From a virus: a stretch of DNA of 47,036 bases. The stretch spans positions 104,834-151,869 of the IMG/VR virus record IMGVR_UViG_3300007609_001205, one strand, 5' to 3'. Below, in pieces: positions 18,039-27,506 of this stretch (positions are counted from its first letter, which is position 1; each line of letters begins with the position of its first letter). The notes under the pieces were generated by a model, which was not told the DNA's origin, did not search any database, and worked only from the letters and a program-made list of their open reading frames with translations. The translations under genes and the position numbers were made by a program.

Positions 18039-18355
18039 TTCTTTATTTTTTCTAAATCTACTTCAAATGTTTCTATTAACCGTTGTGAAGGAAGTTCATA
18101 CACACGGTCTTCAATTTTTTCTGTTACAGTAATATCATATGCCTTTATATATCTTCTTACATCTAAAACTTTGAAATCGGAACGAACACCTTGATTGAAC
18201 AATTTTTTCGTTTTGAATCTTGAATCATACCATTCTTTATCCATTTCATTATCTATGTATATAACCTCACCGGTACTTGGTGGCATTATCGATGCAATTG
18301 TCAATATATGGTTATTCTCACAAAAATACGATACCTCACTTTTATCTTCCATCAT
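18035..18355 (-). CDS. hypothetical protein, 106 aa
   Basis: Joined by 4-bp ATGA overlaps to the gene on each side, so the three are almost certainly translated as one unit. Beta-rich appearance; no known family recognised. Confidence 0.7.
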   Translation of the reverse strand: MMEDKSEVSYFCENNHILTIASIMPPSTGEVIYIDNEMDKEWYDSRFKTKKLFNQGVRSDFKVLDVRRYIKAYDITVTEKIEDRVYELPSQRLIETFEVDLEKIKK

Positions 18356-18960
18356 ACTTTACTTGTTACGTTTCTAAATTGCGTTAATATATTATTCTTC
18401 CTTTCTCGAAATGTTTCATCGAGTTCTTCCCATGTCCAATCATATCTACTCCAAAGTTCAGTATGGATGTCATTGGCAACGCCCCAATCCACTATTTCTC
18501 CATGTTCGGCTATCTGTATCCCGAACATCGGTATCCTAAGTGAATGAAAAAGAGACTTTATACCAACCGCATAATCACCTTTATTCACCTTTTTCTTTGC
18601 TTTTACCCAAGAATTGGATGATGTGTGTGAGAATGAATGCCTAAGACTTGGTATGTTCAAATTAAATTTGAAATCACCATCAACAATCCGAAACTTATCA
18701 GGTGCAAGAACACACTCAACAGAACCAGGTTTGTGTTCTTTCAATTGTTGTATAAAATCTTGTGGTGTTATTACATGTATATTATATGAACCCCTTCTCA
18801 ATTCAAGGTTGGATACAGTTCCATTAGCAATCAATTTAATATCCCAATCAGATTCATTTTTGAAATTTCCATAAACCCTTGATCCAAATATATAACACCC
18901 CTTGACCCTTAATGGATGTGTTCCTGATTTTTCAATTATCTGTTCCAATGTAGGAATCAT
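18352..18960 (-). CDS. nucleotidyltransferase-fold protein
   Basis: The segment FGSRVYGNFKNESDWDIKLIA near residues 25-45 is the GS...DxD active-site motif of minimal nucleotidyltransferases, with two metal-binding Asp. At 202 aa it is larger than toxin-antitoxin MNT proteins. It may nucleotidylate a protein, RNA or small molecule. First gene of an overlapping three-gene set; a TATCTTTG -7 box lies 4 nt upstream of the start. Confidence 0.7.
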   Translation of the reverse strand: MIPTLEQIIEKSGTHPLRVKGCYIFGSRVYGNFKNESDWDIKLIANGTVSNLELRRGSYNIHVITPQDFIQQLKEHKPGSVECVLAPDKFRIVDGDFKFNLNIPSLRHSFSHTSSNSWVKAKKKVNKGDYAVGIKSLFHSLRIPMFGIQIAEHGEIVDWGVANDIHTELWSRYDWTWEELDETFRERKNNILTQFRNVTSKV

Positions 18961-18964
18961 ATTA

Positions 18965-18972
18965 CAAAGATA
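18965..18972 (-). promoter_or_regulatory. possible Bacteroidota promoter (TATCTTTG) for 18960(-)
   Basis: On the minus strand TATCTTTG lies just before the start, with a TTG about 21 nt further upstream. Spacing is 2 nt longer than in the two best promoters here. Confidence 0.45.
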
Positions 18973-19007
18973 TAAAACAATCTAAGAAATAACCAAGTAT
19001 GTCCAAT

Positions 19008-20387
19008 TTATTTTTTAACTTTAAGTAAAGATGCCTTATCATACTTATCATCAGAGTCAAATCTAGTATCAAAGAAATTACCATACCCATTATCAGTTAC
19101 TATTCTGGTCTCTGATGAAATTGTAGCAAATGGTCCCAACTCACCTGAACGGAATATACCCCCATTCATATCCCCATTCAAATAACCATTCATAAAGAAA
19201 CAATCAGATATAGTTGTCTGTTCAACATGACACGCCATTAATTTAGAACCACCAACTTCCGAATTATGAACACTTGATTTGGTAAGTTGTGAATTTTTAA
19301 TATCACACCCATGGAAATTACATGTATCATATATACCATCTATGATCATACAATTTATGAATTCAGTTCTGTTAATTGTCATCAATGATTTGACATTAGC
19401 ATCAACAACTTCAAGAACTTGGCGGGTTGTATCATAATTCACAATACAGTCTTTCAGTTCATCTGCCGATTCTATTAGATCGTATAGATCTTCATATATT
19501 CGTAAATAATTTGAATTGACAACCTCATATGCACCATCCTGATCAATTTGCAATTCAATAGTTGGAAATTCAACCAAGAAATTGTCAAATTTTGAAAAGG
19601 TTTTGAATCTATTTATGTTTTCATCCATAAACTCTTCTAATTTATTTGCATCGTGTGTATCAAAAGAAGACCCTATGGAATTGTATACATCTAATATGAA
19701 TCTATCCATGAAGTAAATTATCGTTCCTATATTCTTTTCATAACCATCCCCACCAATATATCGATATTCTACACGTTGGTCTTTTTTACTTTTCGAAGTA
19801 TTTATGAAATTTATTCCAAAATACTTATCATTTGGTAGTTTCATAGAATGCCTTACCGAATCAATATTTACGTTGAAGAAGTCATATTGTTTAAATGGTA
19901 TTAAACTCTTAACAGACTTTGCATATATATTATTCTTCCTTTGTGGGAAAAATCGATAAACTTCCTCTTCATTTGTATTCAATATCAATTTCAATATATT
20001 TAGATCATTTAGATTTATATCACCATCGAAAGAAATGTTCATATGCAATGAACATTTATCATTCGTTCTACCATATTTCTGTATAAAATTCATTATTTTA
20101 GATAAGAAATATTTCGCCTCTGTATATTGCAGTGGTCCAGTTATTATTTCAACCATATTGCTACCACCCGATAAGTCTGGTTCCATTTTAAAATTTTCGG
20201 AATCTGGCTTGAATTTTGAGTGATATTGACGGAAACCATGTACTTTAACTGGATCAAGTTCTTTATTAAAAAGTTCAAGTGTCTTATAATAAGACATATC
20301 AACCATATAGAATTCAAATTCAAATCCAACTACTGCTTTATTCAATTTTTTGTATTCATGTATAAACTTCTCAGAATATTTTCTCAT
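19008..20387 (-). CDS. amidoligase-like enzyme fused to a beta-helix-like tail
   Basis: The first ~230 residues look like an amidoligase (glutamine-synthetase-related COOH-NH2 ligase). Metal-binding GFEFEF lies near 22, EPDLSGGSNMVEIITGP near 70, HMNISF near 115 and VEYRYIGG near 210. Such enzymes make amide bonds on peptides or modify proteins. The C-terminal ~100 residues (about 340-440) are short repeats rich in Asn, Cys, Gly and Ser, typical of a pentapeptide-like right-handed helix. The leader MRKYSEKFIHE resembles the capsid-targeting peptides. An AATATATA box lies 4 nt upstream. The amidoligase call is moderate. Confidence 0.6.
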   Translation of the reverse strand: MRKYSEKFIHEYKKLNKAVVGFEFEFYMVDMSYYKTLELFNKELDPVKVHGFRQYHSKFKPDSENFKMEPDLSGGSNMVEIITGPLQYTEAKYFLSKIMNFIQKYGRTNDKCSLHMNISFDGDINLNDLNILKLILNTNEEEVYRFFPQRKNNIYAKSVKSLIPFKQYDFFNVNIDSVRHSMKLPNDKYFGINFINTSKSKKDQRVEYRYIGGDGYEKNIGTIIYFMDRFILDVYNSIGSSFDTHDANKLEEFMDENINRFKTFSKFDNFLVEFPTIELQIDQDGAYEVVNSNYLRIYEDLYDLIESADELKDCIVNYDTTRQVLEVVDANVKSLMTINRTEFINCMIIDGIYDTCNFHGCDIKNSQLTKSSVHNSEVGGSKLMACHVEQTTISDCFFMNGYLNGDMNGGIFRSGELGPFATISSETRIVTDNGYGNFFDTRFDSDDKYDKASLLKVKK

Positions 20388-20391
20388 ATAC

Positions 20392-20399
20392 TATATATT
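20392..20399 (-). promoter_or_regulatory. AATATATA box upstream of 20387(-)
   Basis: AATATATA on the minus strand, exactly 4 nt before the ATG. Confidence 0.6.
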
Positions 20400-20455
20400 A
20401 TTAATATGAACATCCATTCTATCAATATACACCCACACAAAAGATATGGTTCAGT

Positions 20456-20936
20456 ATGCTGAAAAATAAAACTGTTAAATTAAAAGTAAGTAGGAAAACT
20501 ATAACACATTACCGAAAATTAGGATATGATTGTAATATTAACGAATACATTGACATTAAAATAACTGACCTACAAAAGGGGAGCCATGTAAAGGTTGATG
20601 TTATTTGTGATGTGTGTGGTACTGAAAAAGTTATAATGTATCAAAAATATGTTAAAAATATAAACAATCAAGATATCTATTGTTGCTCTAGCAAATGTGC
20701 TCAATTCAAAGTGAAAAGCACTTCCTCGAAAAATATGGAGTTCAATATTACACACAAACAAATGATTAACACATGTTAATTTCTTCCAAGTTTGATTGAA
20801 CGGTTTGACGTTAATAAATCAGAACACGAGATTATGTTGAGTAGAAAAATATATAGAATATATAACGTAGGTAATATCAAATACTCATTGACCAAACACT
20901 GATGGATAATCTTTAATAGTTTGTTTGAAATATGGA
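20456..20936 (+). pseudogene. decayed zinc-finger / homing-type protein gene
   Basis: The first ~90 codons encode a basic protein with CDVCG and CCSSKC zinc-ligand pairs, as in phage homing-type proteins. Around 20728 the frame breaks. A shift by one base restores the expected continuation EKYGVQYYTQTND, and then a stop follows. Further coding-like pieces without a start (SEHEIMLSRKIYRIYN, about 20818-20865, ending at a TGA near 20902) lie downstream. I read this as a gene broken by a one-base loss and later decay. A short 107-aa product from the intact part remains possible. Confidence 0.6.
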
Positions 20937-20953
20937 AGGGGATCCACACCACC

Positions 20954-20961
20954 AATATATA
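20954..20961 (+). promoter_or_regulatory. AATATATA box upstream of 20980
   Basis: AATATATA, 18 nt before the ATG. Confidence 0.35.
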
Positions 20962-20979
20962 CCAACAAAGATATAATTG

Positions 20980-21378
20980 ATGCCATCTATGAACTTTTTC
21001 TGTGTTTATTCCAAAAATCGAAAGAAAGTCGACAAGTATTTTAAAAACAATAGGATAAGAAACAAATATGTCATTGACATAAAACGAATTGTTGATGAGG
21101 AAGAATTAGATTTCAATGAAGATAAAACATATCTGAAGATTCTCATATTCAACCGAATTGAACAAGCAATTGAAAGGAACAAAGATATTTATTATCTCCC
21201 CAATTTCAATGAAGAGTTCTCAATAAATAAATTACTCAACCTCAAAAAAATGCTAGGAGAAAACGATTTTAATGTTCTTGTTTTCTATAACGAGTTCAGA
21301 AAAGAACCAAAAACACTAAATTCAATCCTCGAAAACCTCTCAAAATTTAGCAACTCGCAAATAATCCGGGATTACTAA
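20980..21378 (+). CDS. hypothetical protein, 132 aa
   Basis: Basic, Asn-rich soluble protein with no recognised motif. An in-frame TTG at 20977 is less likely than the ATG at 20980. Lies between the decayed gene and the first baseplate gene. Confidence 0.6.
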   Translation: MPSMNFFCVYSKNRKKVDKYFKNNRIRNKYVIDIKRIVDEEELDFNEDKTYLKILIFNRIEQAIERNKDIYYLPNFNEEFSINKLLNLKKMLGENDFNVLVFYNEFRKEPKTLNSILENLSKFSNSQIIRDY

Positions 21379-21411
21379 ACACACTAGAATACTAAGAAAC
21401 ATATAAATGAT

Positions 21412-21419
21412 AATATATA
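21412..21419 (+). promoter_or_regulatory. AATATATA box upstream of the baseplate run
   Basis: AATATATA, 18 nt before the ATG at 21438. Confidence 0.45.
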
Positions 21420-21437
21420 TCACAAATCATTTATAAT

Positions 21438-23234
21438 ATGGCAGCATACACATCTTCACCTTTAAGTTTAACGACATTTTCCGGTATAGGAAGTTATGCA
21501 ACTGGAAATGATATTGGAAGCATTTTTGCATCAAAGAATAAATACCATCGTTTCGAAACTGGGAGAGTTCAGAATAGTGTTCTCTCAAAGGATGAGAATA
21601 TTCACACAAATGAGATGTATGATGTTTCAACATTCAACATATTGAAATCATTTGAATCAATTGATCACTTAAGGTTAAACCCTGCCGATTTTGCTTACAA
21701 TAGAGATTTTGGTGTTTATCCTAATAACAGATTGATAATACTCAGAAGGTTTGCAAATCCAATTCAAGATGATATTTATTCACTTTCGGACAAAGAAAGT
21801 CCGGGTGTTCCTATATCAACAGTGGTCGGCTACGTTAAAGATACTGATGATTTTATGGACTTTGATATAAGTGAGGAATGGATTAAAGCAGATGCATCAT
21901 TTCGTGATATATTAAACAAAGTTGGTGATGATTTTTCATTTGGTAAATTTAAAATAGGTGATATACTAACAAGAGGAAATAATATAATACCGATGCCCGG
22001 AGCAACGGAACTTCTACAAAGAAGGTTATTGGTGGAATTTGGTTTGATAGACAAAAATGACTCAGCAGTTATACCATCAGGTGATCCAAACTTGATAAAG
22101 GATGCAAAGACACGAAAATTGATAAAGGATGGCGAAGCGGGATCGGGACTCAATGGTAAAGTTTCTGTTAATTTTGAAGTGACGTATGAACAAAAGTTCA
22201 TCGATGGAGTCGATCCAACTTTTGTCTATATGGATATACTCGGTATTTTGCTCTCAATGGGTACATCACCATCTAAATTTTATTTAGGTGGTAGAGAAAA
22301 CACTGCATTGGGTGAAAAAATCAAAGCATTTATAAAAAACCCAAATGCGGTTATCAAAGATTTTATAAAAGCAACTATATCTACATTCAGTGATGCAGTA
22401 GAAAAGCTAAAATCTTTATTTGATACCGCAACAGAAACTGTCTCTGATGATGATGGTGAAAGTGTTACTGATTCAATTTCCCGAAATGCAGGAGAGGCGT
22501 GGGATTATTTTGTTGAAAAATTCAATGGGGATGCTGAAAAGGCAGCAGATGCTGCTGTGGCAACTTCTGAAATACAAAATGTTTTCTCAAATATAACAAA
22601 TTATATATCCGATTTCATTTCTGCAAAATACCGAGTACAAGCACTTGGAGTTTTCTCGGCATTGTCCGGTGCTCCATCAACCCCATGGCATGTTACTATT
22701 GGAAATCCATTAAGACCAGTGTTTTGTTCCGGTGATATGTTATGTACAAAAATAAACATAAAACAAGGTCCACAACTTAGTTTCAATGACCTCCCAACAT
22801 ATATAACAGCATCCATTGAACTACAATCAGCACGTGATCAAGGATTGCAAGAACTATTCACAAAGTTCAATTCAGGTGGTATGAGAACATTAAGCACAAC
22901 AACTACAAAAAATAGGAAAGGTTGGTTAATATCACCGGGTACTACGTTTTGGTCTGGTGAATTTGGGTTGGAAACCGGATTGGATGGTGTAGTTTTCCCT
23001 AGTGTTGATGCTGCAAATAACGTTGCAAATACTGTCGATGCAACTAAAGTAAGTGAGCAGACAGATAAAATACAACCGGACCCATCAATTGCGGAAACGT
23101 TCGTCAGTACTGCCTCTGATACATTAGAAAGTGCAAGGGAGGGTATAGGTGGTGGACTTAACACGATATCAGGTGGTGTAAATAATGCTGCGAACTTTGT
23201 TCGTGATGGGTTTTCAAATATATTTGGTAACTAA
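21438..23234 (+). CDS. baseplate tube / tail-tube-initiator-like protein
   Basis: 598 aa, the first of three tightly linked baseplate genes. Near residues 400-470 the block PSTPWHVTIGNP followed by CSGDM and ITASIELQSARDQG resembles the tube-associated baseplate proteins (gp48/gp54 type) of T4-like phages, which cap the baseplate and start tube growth. The middle has a charged helical insertion; the C-terminus is Gly/Asn/Ser-rich. The gp48/gp54 assignment rests on this block and on gene order. The stop shares one base with the next start (TAATG). Confidence 0.55.
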   Translation: MAAYTSSPLSLTTFSGIGSYATGNDIGSIFASKNKYHRFETGRVQNSVLSKDENIHTNEMYDVSTFNILKSFESIDHLRLNPADFAYNRDFGVYPNNRLIILRRFANPIQDDIYSLSDKESPGVPISTVVGYVKDTDDFMDFDISEEWIKADASFRDILNKVGDDFSFGKFKIGDILTRGNNIIPMPGATELLQRRLLVEFGLIDKNDSAVIPSGDPNLIKDAKTRKLIKDGEAGSGLNGKVSVNFEVTYEQKFIDGVDPTFVYMDILGILLSMGTSPSKFYLGGRENTALGEKIKAFIKNPNAVIKDFIKATISTFSDAVEKLKSLFDTATETVSDDDGESVTDSISRNAGEAWDYFVEKFNGDAEKAADAAVATSEIQNVFSNITNYISDFISAKYRVQALGVFSALSGAPSTPWHVTIGNPLRPVFCSGDMLCTKINIKQGPQLSFNDLPTYITASIELQSARDQGLQELFTKFNSGGMRTLSTTTTKNRKGWLISPGTTFWSGEFGLETGLDGVVFPSVDAANNVANTVDATKVSEQTDKIQPDPSIAETFVSTASDTLESAREGIGGGLNTISGGVNNAANFVRDGFSNIFGN

Positions 23235-23707
23235 TGGACTTACACGATATAGACATATTAAGATTTGTAAATGGGATAGCCGACCTATCACAGAACACCT
23301 TCAATTATGATAATGAAATTATCGGAAATGAAAGTGAAAAAGCATATATTATACAGAGGGGTGAAGAAATGAGGGCAGACCTAATATGTGATAATTTGTA
23401 TGATAATGTTGATAATGTTGATATGTTGTGCAATTATAACGGTATTGATAACCCACTGAACTTCAAAGAAGGCGAAACAATTTTTTACCCAATGGAATCA
23501 AATGTATCAAAACTCAGATACAGTGATCCAAATTTACAAGAAAATGACCTTTTAACACAATCGCCCACAAAAACAACAAGGAAGGATCCAAACCGAGAGG
23601 AATATATTAACAACAACCGATCACTACCACCAACACAATTAAGTAGAAGAATAGACCCACTCACATCGGAAAATGATGATCTTTCAATAGGTGATGGGTT
23701 ATTTTAA
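23234..23707 (+). CDS. gp53-like baseplate wedge protein with LysM-like part
   Basis: 157 aa. The middle (RADLICDNLYDNVDNVDMLC, then NPLNFKEGETIFYP) has the layout of a LysM-like domain in T4 gp53-type wedge subunits. Overlaps the upstream gene by one base and is 10 bp before the hub gene. The C-terminus is a disordered polar tail. Confidence 0.6.
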   Translation: MDLHDIDILRFVNGIADLSQNTFNYDNEIIGNESEKAYIIQRGEEMRADLICDNLYDNVDNVDMLCNYNGIDNPLNFKEGETIFYPMESNVSKLRYSDPNLQENDLLTQSPTKTTRKDPNREEYINNNRSLPPTQLSRRIDPLTSENDDLSIGDGLF

Positions 23708-23717
23708 TAAATAACAT

Positions 23718-26252
23718 ATGCTAAATCCAACTGATTATACATTCAATGTGGGCATATATACTGACCTCTCGTTAGAGGAAGTACACGAATTGGTGTTCAA
23801 TAAATTAACCGAGTATGAACCAGACAACGAAACTTCACTACGTGATGAATACACCATACTGAAAAACGACCATTTTTATCTTATGGGAAACTGGGAACAA
23901 AAGGTTGGAATAAGAGAACAAATAATCAATAAGGCAGTTGAGATAATAAACATAGTTGATGGACCGAAATCAGCAAATCCGAATATCGAACAAGTAAGTG
24001 AATTGGAAGAAATCGAAACAATCGATGTTACATCAATTGAAGTGCCACCAATCGATGATGGACTTATTCCACCTATTGACATAGAAACTTATAATAGTGG
24101 TATAGACACTGACCCAAATATAAATGCCCCCATACGAACATCAGAAACGCCAATTGATGATATAATAGAACAACCAATTGAAAGAAGTGATGAAGAAGAC
24201 CGAAAATCAAACGAGTCAGATTTTAACCCAGTTGAACTGACACAATTGGAAAAACCTACGATAAAACCCATAAAAATAAAATTCCCCACAAAGGGTATGA
24301 GTAAAAGGGACAAAGAACAATTTGGTATTGGGCTTGGTCAAGTTCCACTTGTTTATTACAATGGTGTGCATATAGAATACAACCGTATAAAAACATTCAG
24401 TCTTTACCACGAAGGAATATTACCCGCAATAAGTATGAGTTTTACCGACCAGGCAGAATTTCGTGACATAGGCTTCCCAACTGATAATATATCTATAACA
24501 ATTTTCATATACTCCCGTTCAAAGAAAATCCGATCTGTTTATATGGACTTCAAAGTAACCAATATGAGGGATCACCAAGGACTCGTTCATATAACAGGCA
24601 TTGCCGATATACCCGAAATATACTTAATAGACTTTAAGGCTTATAGAGATAAGACATCACTACAAACAATGAGAGACGTTGCCAAAAAATGCAAGTTGGG
24701 TTTCAATACGAATATATCATCCACAAATGATAAACAAACATGGGTAAATCCAGGGAAAACAAGAAAGAAATTCATAGAGAATATAACTAAAAATGCATAC
24801 ATATCAGATTCTTCTTTCGTAGTATGCTACATCGATTTTTATTACAATTTATGTTTTATGGATCTTGAAAAAGAAATTGGGCGAGATATATCCAACGACC
24901 TTATGAGACTGAGTTCAGGTAAATCAGAACTTACCGAAGAAGATATAGATGAAGAAAAAGTAGTCCCGGTCATACTCACAACCGATAAATCAGCACTTGA
25001 TACAAACTGTCATGTTACCGAAGTTGACATATTGAATCAATCAACAAGAGTAAGTTTGAACAAAGGATACTTGACAAAAACAAGGTTTTATGATTCAAAT
25101 AATAAAGAAATGTTGATGTTCGATATTGATACCATATCCAATGACCGAAATAAATTATCACTTAAAAGCAAAAAGAATGATACATATTTCTACAAAGAAA
25201 ATAGTAATGCTGAATGGGTTGGGAAAATGGATAAATATGATAATGGGACAGGTAATGTACATGACAACTACAACTATGCATTGATACACAATAAAGTCAA
25301 TCGAACCGAATTGAATAAAATAGATATTGATATAAAATTGGATGTTCCCAATTACAACTTCTATTTATATCAAAAAATAAGATTTGAACTAATATATGAC
25401 GTTCCTGGTGCAGTTTCAACTTCCATAAAACATGAAAGGATTTCTGGTGAGGCGATAATCAATAGTATAGAATACACGTTTGATGGTAATAAATTCTATC
25501 AAAATATAGGACTTATTCGAAGAGACCTTGAAAAAACAGAAGAAGAGATAAAAAACACTGTAGAGGAAAGAAATTTTACAGAGCAGTTCCAAGACAACGA
25601 AAACCCACTTGGACCGAATGATGACCTCCCACAAAATGATATTGTGGATGATGTAGCTGATGTCATTGATGAAGTGCCTACTGTTCCACCGATACCAAGT
25701 GATATAAATGGCGAGAATCCGGACTTTTGGACATTGGTTGCAGTTGCATCAAGAGAGGATAGTGACCCACAAGCAAGGGCAGATATTGCACAATCAATAT
25801 ACAATAGAGTAAATGCAGAAGGTTACCCAAATTCCATAAGATCTGTTATTATACAGAATTGGGCATATGAACCAACATGGAGATACCCAAGAAATTCTAC
25901 ACAAGATGGGCTACCCAATCCAGAATGGTTGAATATTAAAGATGCCCAAACTGCAGCAGAGGCAGCAGGGTGGAACAACATTGATGTGATACAATCAACA
26001 GCCGATTCTATTTTGAACCAAACACTCCAATCCAATGCAGCCAAATTTGTAGAAGGCAGAACGGACTTCCTTAGTGAAACACAAGGAACTCCTGACCAAA
26101 GAAATGCTAAAGACCCCACTAGACTTGCTATTATGAGAGAAGAGAATAGACCAAATAATGTATTTGCATGGAACTATAATTACAAAGATAATATTGCATA
26201 CACCGTCCCAAATTGGGAGTCTTTTGGTATAGTGTCTAGTAATTTAGCATAA
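23718..26252 (+). CDS. gp27-like baseplate hub with C-terminal cell-wall hydrolase
   Basis: 844 aa with at least three parts. Residues 1-190 are acidic and Pro/Ile-rich. Residues ~205-590 (PLVYYNGVHIEYNRI, then ISMSFTD and VHITGIADIPEI) look like a gp27/gpD-type hub. Residues ~666-844 (WTLVAVASREDSDPQARADI, then YNRVNAEGYPNSIRSVI) resemble SleB/Hydrolase_2 cell-wall hydrolases, with Glu in the ASRE motif as the probable acid. T4 gp27 has no enzyme, so this is a fused hub-lysin. Together with the CHAP spike the tail would carry two wall-cutting activities. Confidence 0.75.
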   Translation: MLNPTDYTFNVGIYTDLSLEEVHELVFNKLTEYEPDNETSLRDEYTILKNDHFYLMGNWEQKVGIREQIINKAVEIINIVDGPKSANPNIEQVSELEEIETIDVTSIEVPPIDDGLIPPIDIETYNSGIDTDPNINAPIRTSETPIDDIIEQPIERSDEEDRKSNESDFNPVELTQLEKPTIKPIKIKFPTKGMSKRDKEQFGIGLGQVPLVYYNGVHIEYNRIKTFSLYHEGILPAISMSFTDQAEFRDIGFPTDNISITIFIYSRSKKIRSVYMDFKVTNMRDHQGLVHITGIADIPEIYLIDFKAYRDKTSLQTMRDVAKKCKLGFNTNISSTNDKQTWVNPGKTRKKFIENITKNAYISDSSFVVCYIDFYYNLCFMDLEKEIGRDISNDLMRLSSGKSELTEEDIDEEKVVPVILTTDKSALDTNCHVTEVDILNQSTRVSLNKGYLTKTRFYDSNNKEMLMFDIDTISNDRNKLSLKSKKNDTYFYKENSNAEWVGKMDKYDNGTGNVHDNYNYALIHNKVNRTELNKIDIDIKLDVPNYNFYLYQKIRFELIYDVPGAVSTSIKHERISGEAIINSIEYTFDGNKFYQNIGLIRRDLEKTEEEIKNTVEERNFTEQFQDNENPLGPNDDLPQNDIVDDVADVIDEVPTVPPIPSDINGENPDFWTLVAVASREDSDPQARADIAQSIYNRVNAEGYPNSIRSVIIQNWAYEPTWRYPRNSTQDGLPNPEWLNIKDAQTAAEAAGWNNIDVIQSTADSILNQTLQSNAAKFVEGRTDFLSETQGTPDQRNAKDPTRLAIMREENRPNNVFAWNYNYKDNIAYTVPNWESFGIVSSNLA

Positions 26253-26257
26253 CCTAT

Positions 26258-26267
26258 TTAATATATA
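26258..26267 (+). promoter_or_regulatory. AATATATA box upstream of 26272
   Basis: TTAATATATA exactly 4 nt before the ATG. Confidence 0.65.
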
Positions 26268-26271
26268 ATCT

Positions 26272-26889
26272 ATGGAACGTATAAAGAACTTTGAATCATT
26301 TGTAATAGATACATCATTTGATCTCATTGATAACTTAAAGGAATCACTTTCAATGTGGCATGATATGTTGTTGGCATCTATGGGAGCACAGGAAGTTAAT
26401 ATTGAAGAAGAGTTCGATATCAGTAGTGAGGTTTCTAAACTTGATATAGACAATATGGTAGAGAATAGTGATTTTCTTAAAGCACTTTCGAGCATTGGCC
26501 TCAAATCATCACCTGTCGAAGAAACAGATGATTATGAAACATTCATAAACAAACCGTGTAGGTTCATGTTAATATATCGATTGGGTTCGATTGAATTGGA
26601 AACGCCTGAATATATCCTTTTCCAATCGTGGGATGATTCTAGGAAAGATTGGACACAAACAGAACTATATCGAATTGAAGGAAATATAAATGAATTCTAT
26701 GATAAATTAACATCTCGTACAATAGAGATAGTTGATGGTGAAACAAATTACATATACAATACATCAAATGGTAATGATTGGATATTGCAGAACCCACAGA
26801 ATCAAAACGATGTTTATTTGAAAAATTTCAGAAAAGAGGAATTTGAAGAACTTATAAATAAAAAGGGTCTTAAACTAAATATCATTTGA
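26272..26889 (+). CDS. hypothetical protein, 205 aa
   Basis: Starts MERIKNFESFV, another basic-aromatic-acidic leader. The rest is acidic and soluble, with a possible beta domain in the C-terminal half. Its own box lies at 26258. The end overlaps the convergent J-domain gene by 8 bp. Function unknown. Confidence 0.65.
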   Translation: MERIKNFESFVIDTSFDLIDNLKESLSMWHDMLLASMGAQEVNIEEEFDISSEVSKLDIDNMVENSDFLKALSSIGLKSSPVEETDDYETFINKPCRFMLIYRLGSIELETPEYILFQSWDDSRKDWTQTELYRIEGNINEFYDKLTSRTIEIVDGETNYIYNTSNGNDWILQNPQNQNDVYLKNFRKEEFEELINKKGLKLNII

Positions 26890-27430
26890 AATATTTACCA
26901 ATATAATCAACAATAACCTTCCCCTTATCCTCTTCACCTTCCGCCTCCAACCATTTCCAAGTAAATGTTTTTTTCAGAAACTCTGTTCTTTTCTCATAAC
27001 TATCAATCCGTTCTTTAATATCATCGATTGGTATTGAGTCTTCAGGAAATATATCCAAGGACATTGATAATTTAAGAAGTCCAAGGTAATCACCATTTTC
27101 ATATGCCTCGTTTGCCTCAACATACATAGAATTCAAGAGTTCGTTGTTTATTTTATCGGGATGTGTTTCTTTGGCTATTTTTCTATAAAGGTCTTTTGAA
27201 TCCTTATCAACAACCTTTTCAATAACTTTCTCAGATTCAATCGGTTCTTCTTTATTTGACTCATAAACCTCTTTCAATTCCGGATAACCCTTTAAAAATT
27301 CATTCACCGATTTCATAAAAAGGGTATCGGCACTTGATATAAGCCCTGATTGGTATTCATAATCTGCCTCAACCCATTCAAGTTTCTTAAATAGTCGTTT
27401 AAGTTCTAATATACGTAAACTATCCATCAT
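26882..27430 (-). CDS. J-domain (DnaJ-like) protein
   Basis: Residues ~76-125 carry a J-domain: DLYRKIAKETHPDK with the HPD tripeptide at 90-92, which stimulates Hsp70 ATPase. The flanking ~75 N-terminal and ~55 C-terminal residues are charged helices with no zinc-finger or Gly/Phe region. It probably recruits host DnaK to a phage step such as assembly or replication; the target is unknown. Confidence 0.75.
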   Translation of the reverse strand: MMDSLRILELKRLFKKLEWVEADYEYQSGLISSADTLFMKSVNEFLKGYPELKEVYESNKEEPIESEKVIEKVVDKDSKDLYRKIAKETHPDKINNELLNSMYVEANEAYENGDYLGLLKLSMSLDIFPEDSIPIDDIKERIDSYEKRTEFLKKTFTWKWLEAEGEEDKGKVIVDYIGKYFK

Positions 27431-27492
27431 TGTTTTTATTCAATAATTCACGTTATGTTGTCGGTATTCCCACATTAATTCCAAATCCCACA

Positions 27493-27502
27493 TTAATATA
27501 TA
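27493..27502 (+). promoter_or_regulatory. AATATATA box upstream of 27507
   Basis: TTAATATATA exactly 4 nt before the ATG, in the gap divergent from the J-domain gene. Confidence 0.65.
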
Positions 27503-27506
27503 GAAT

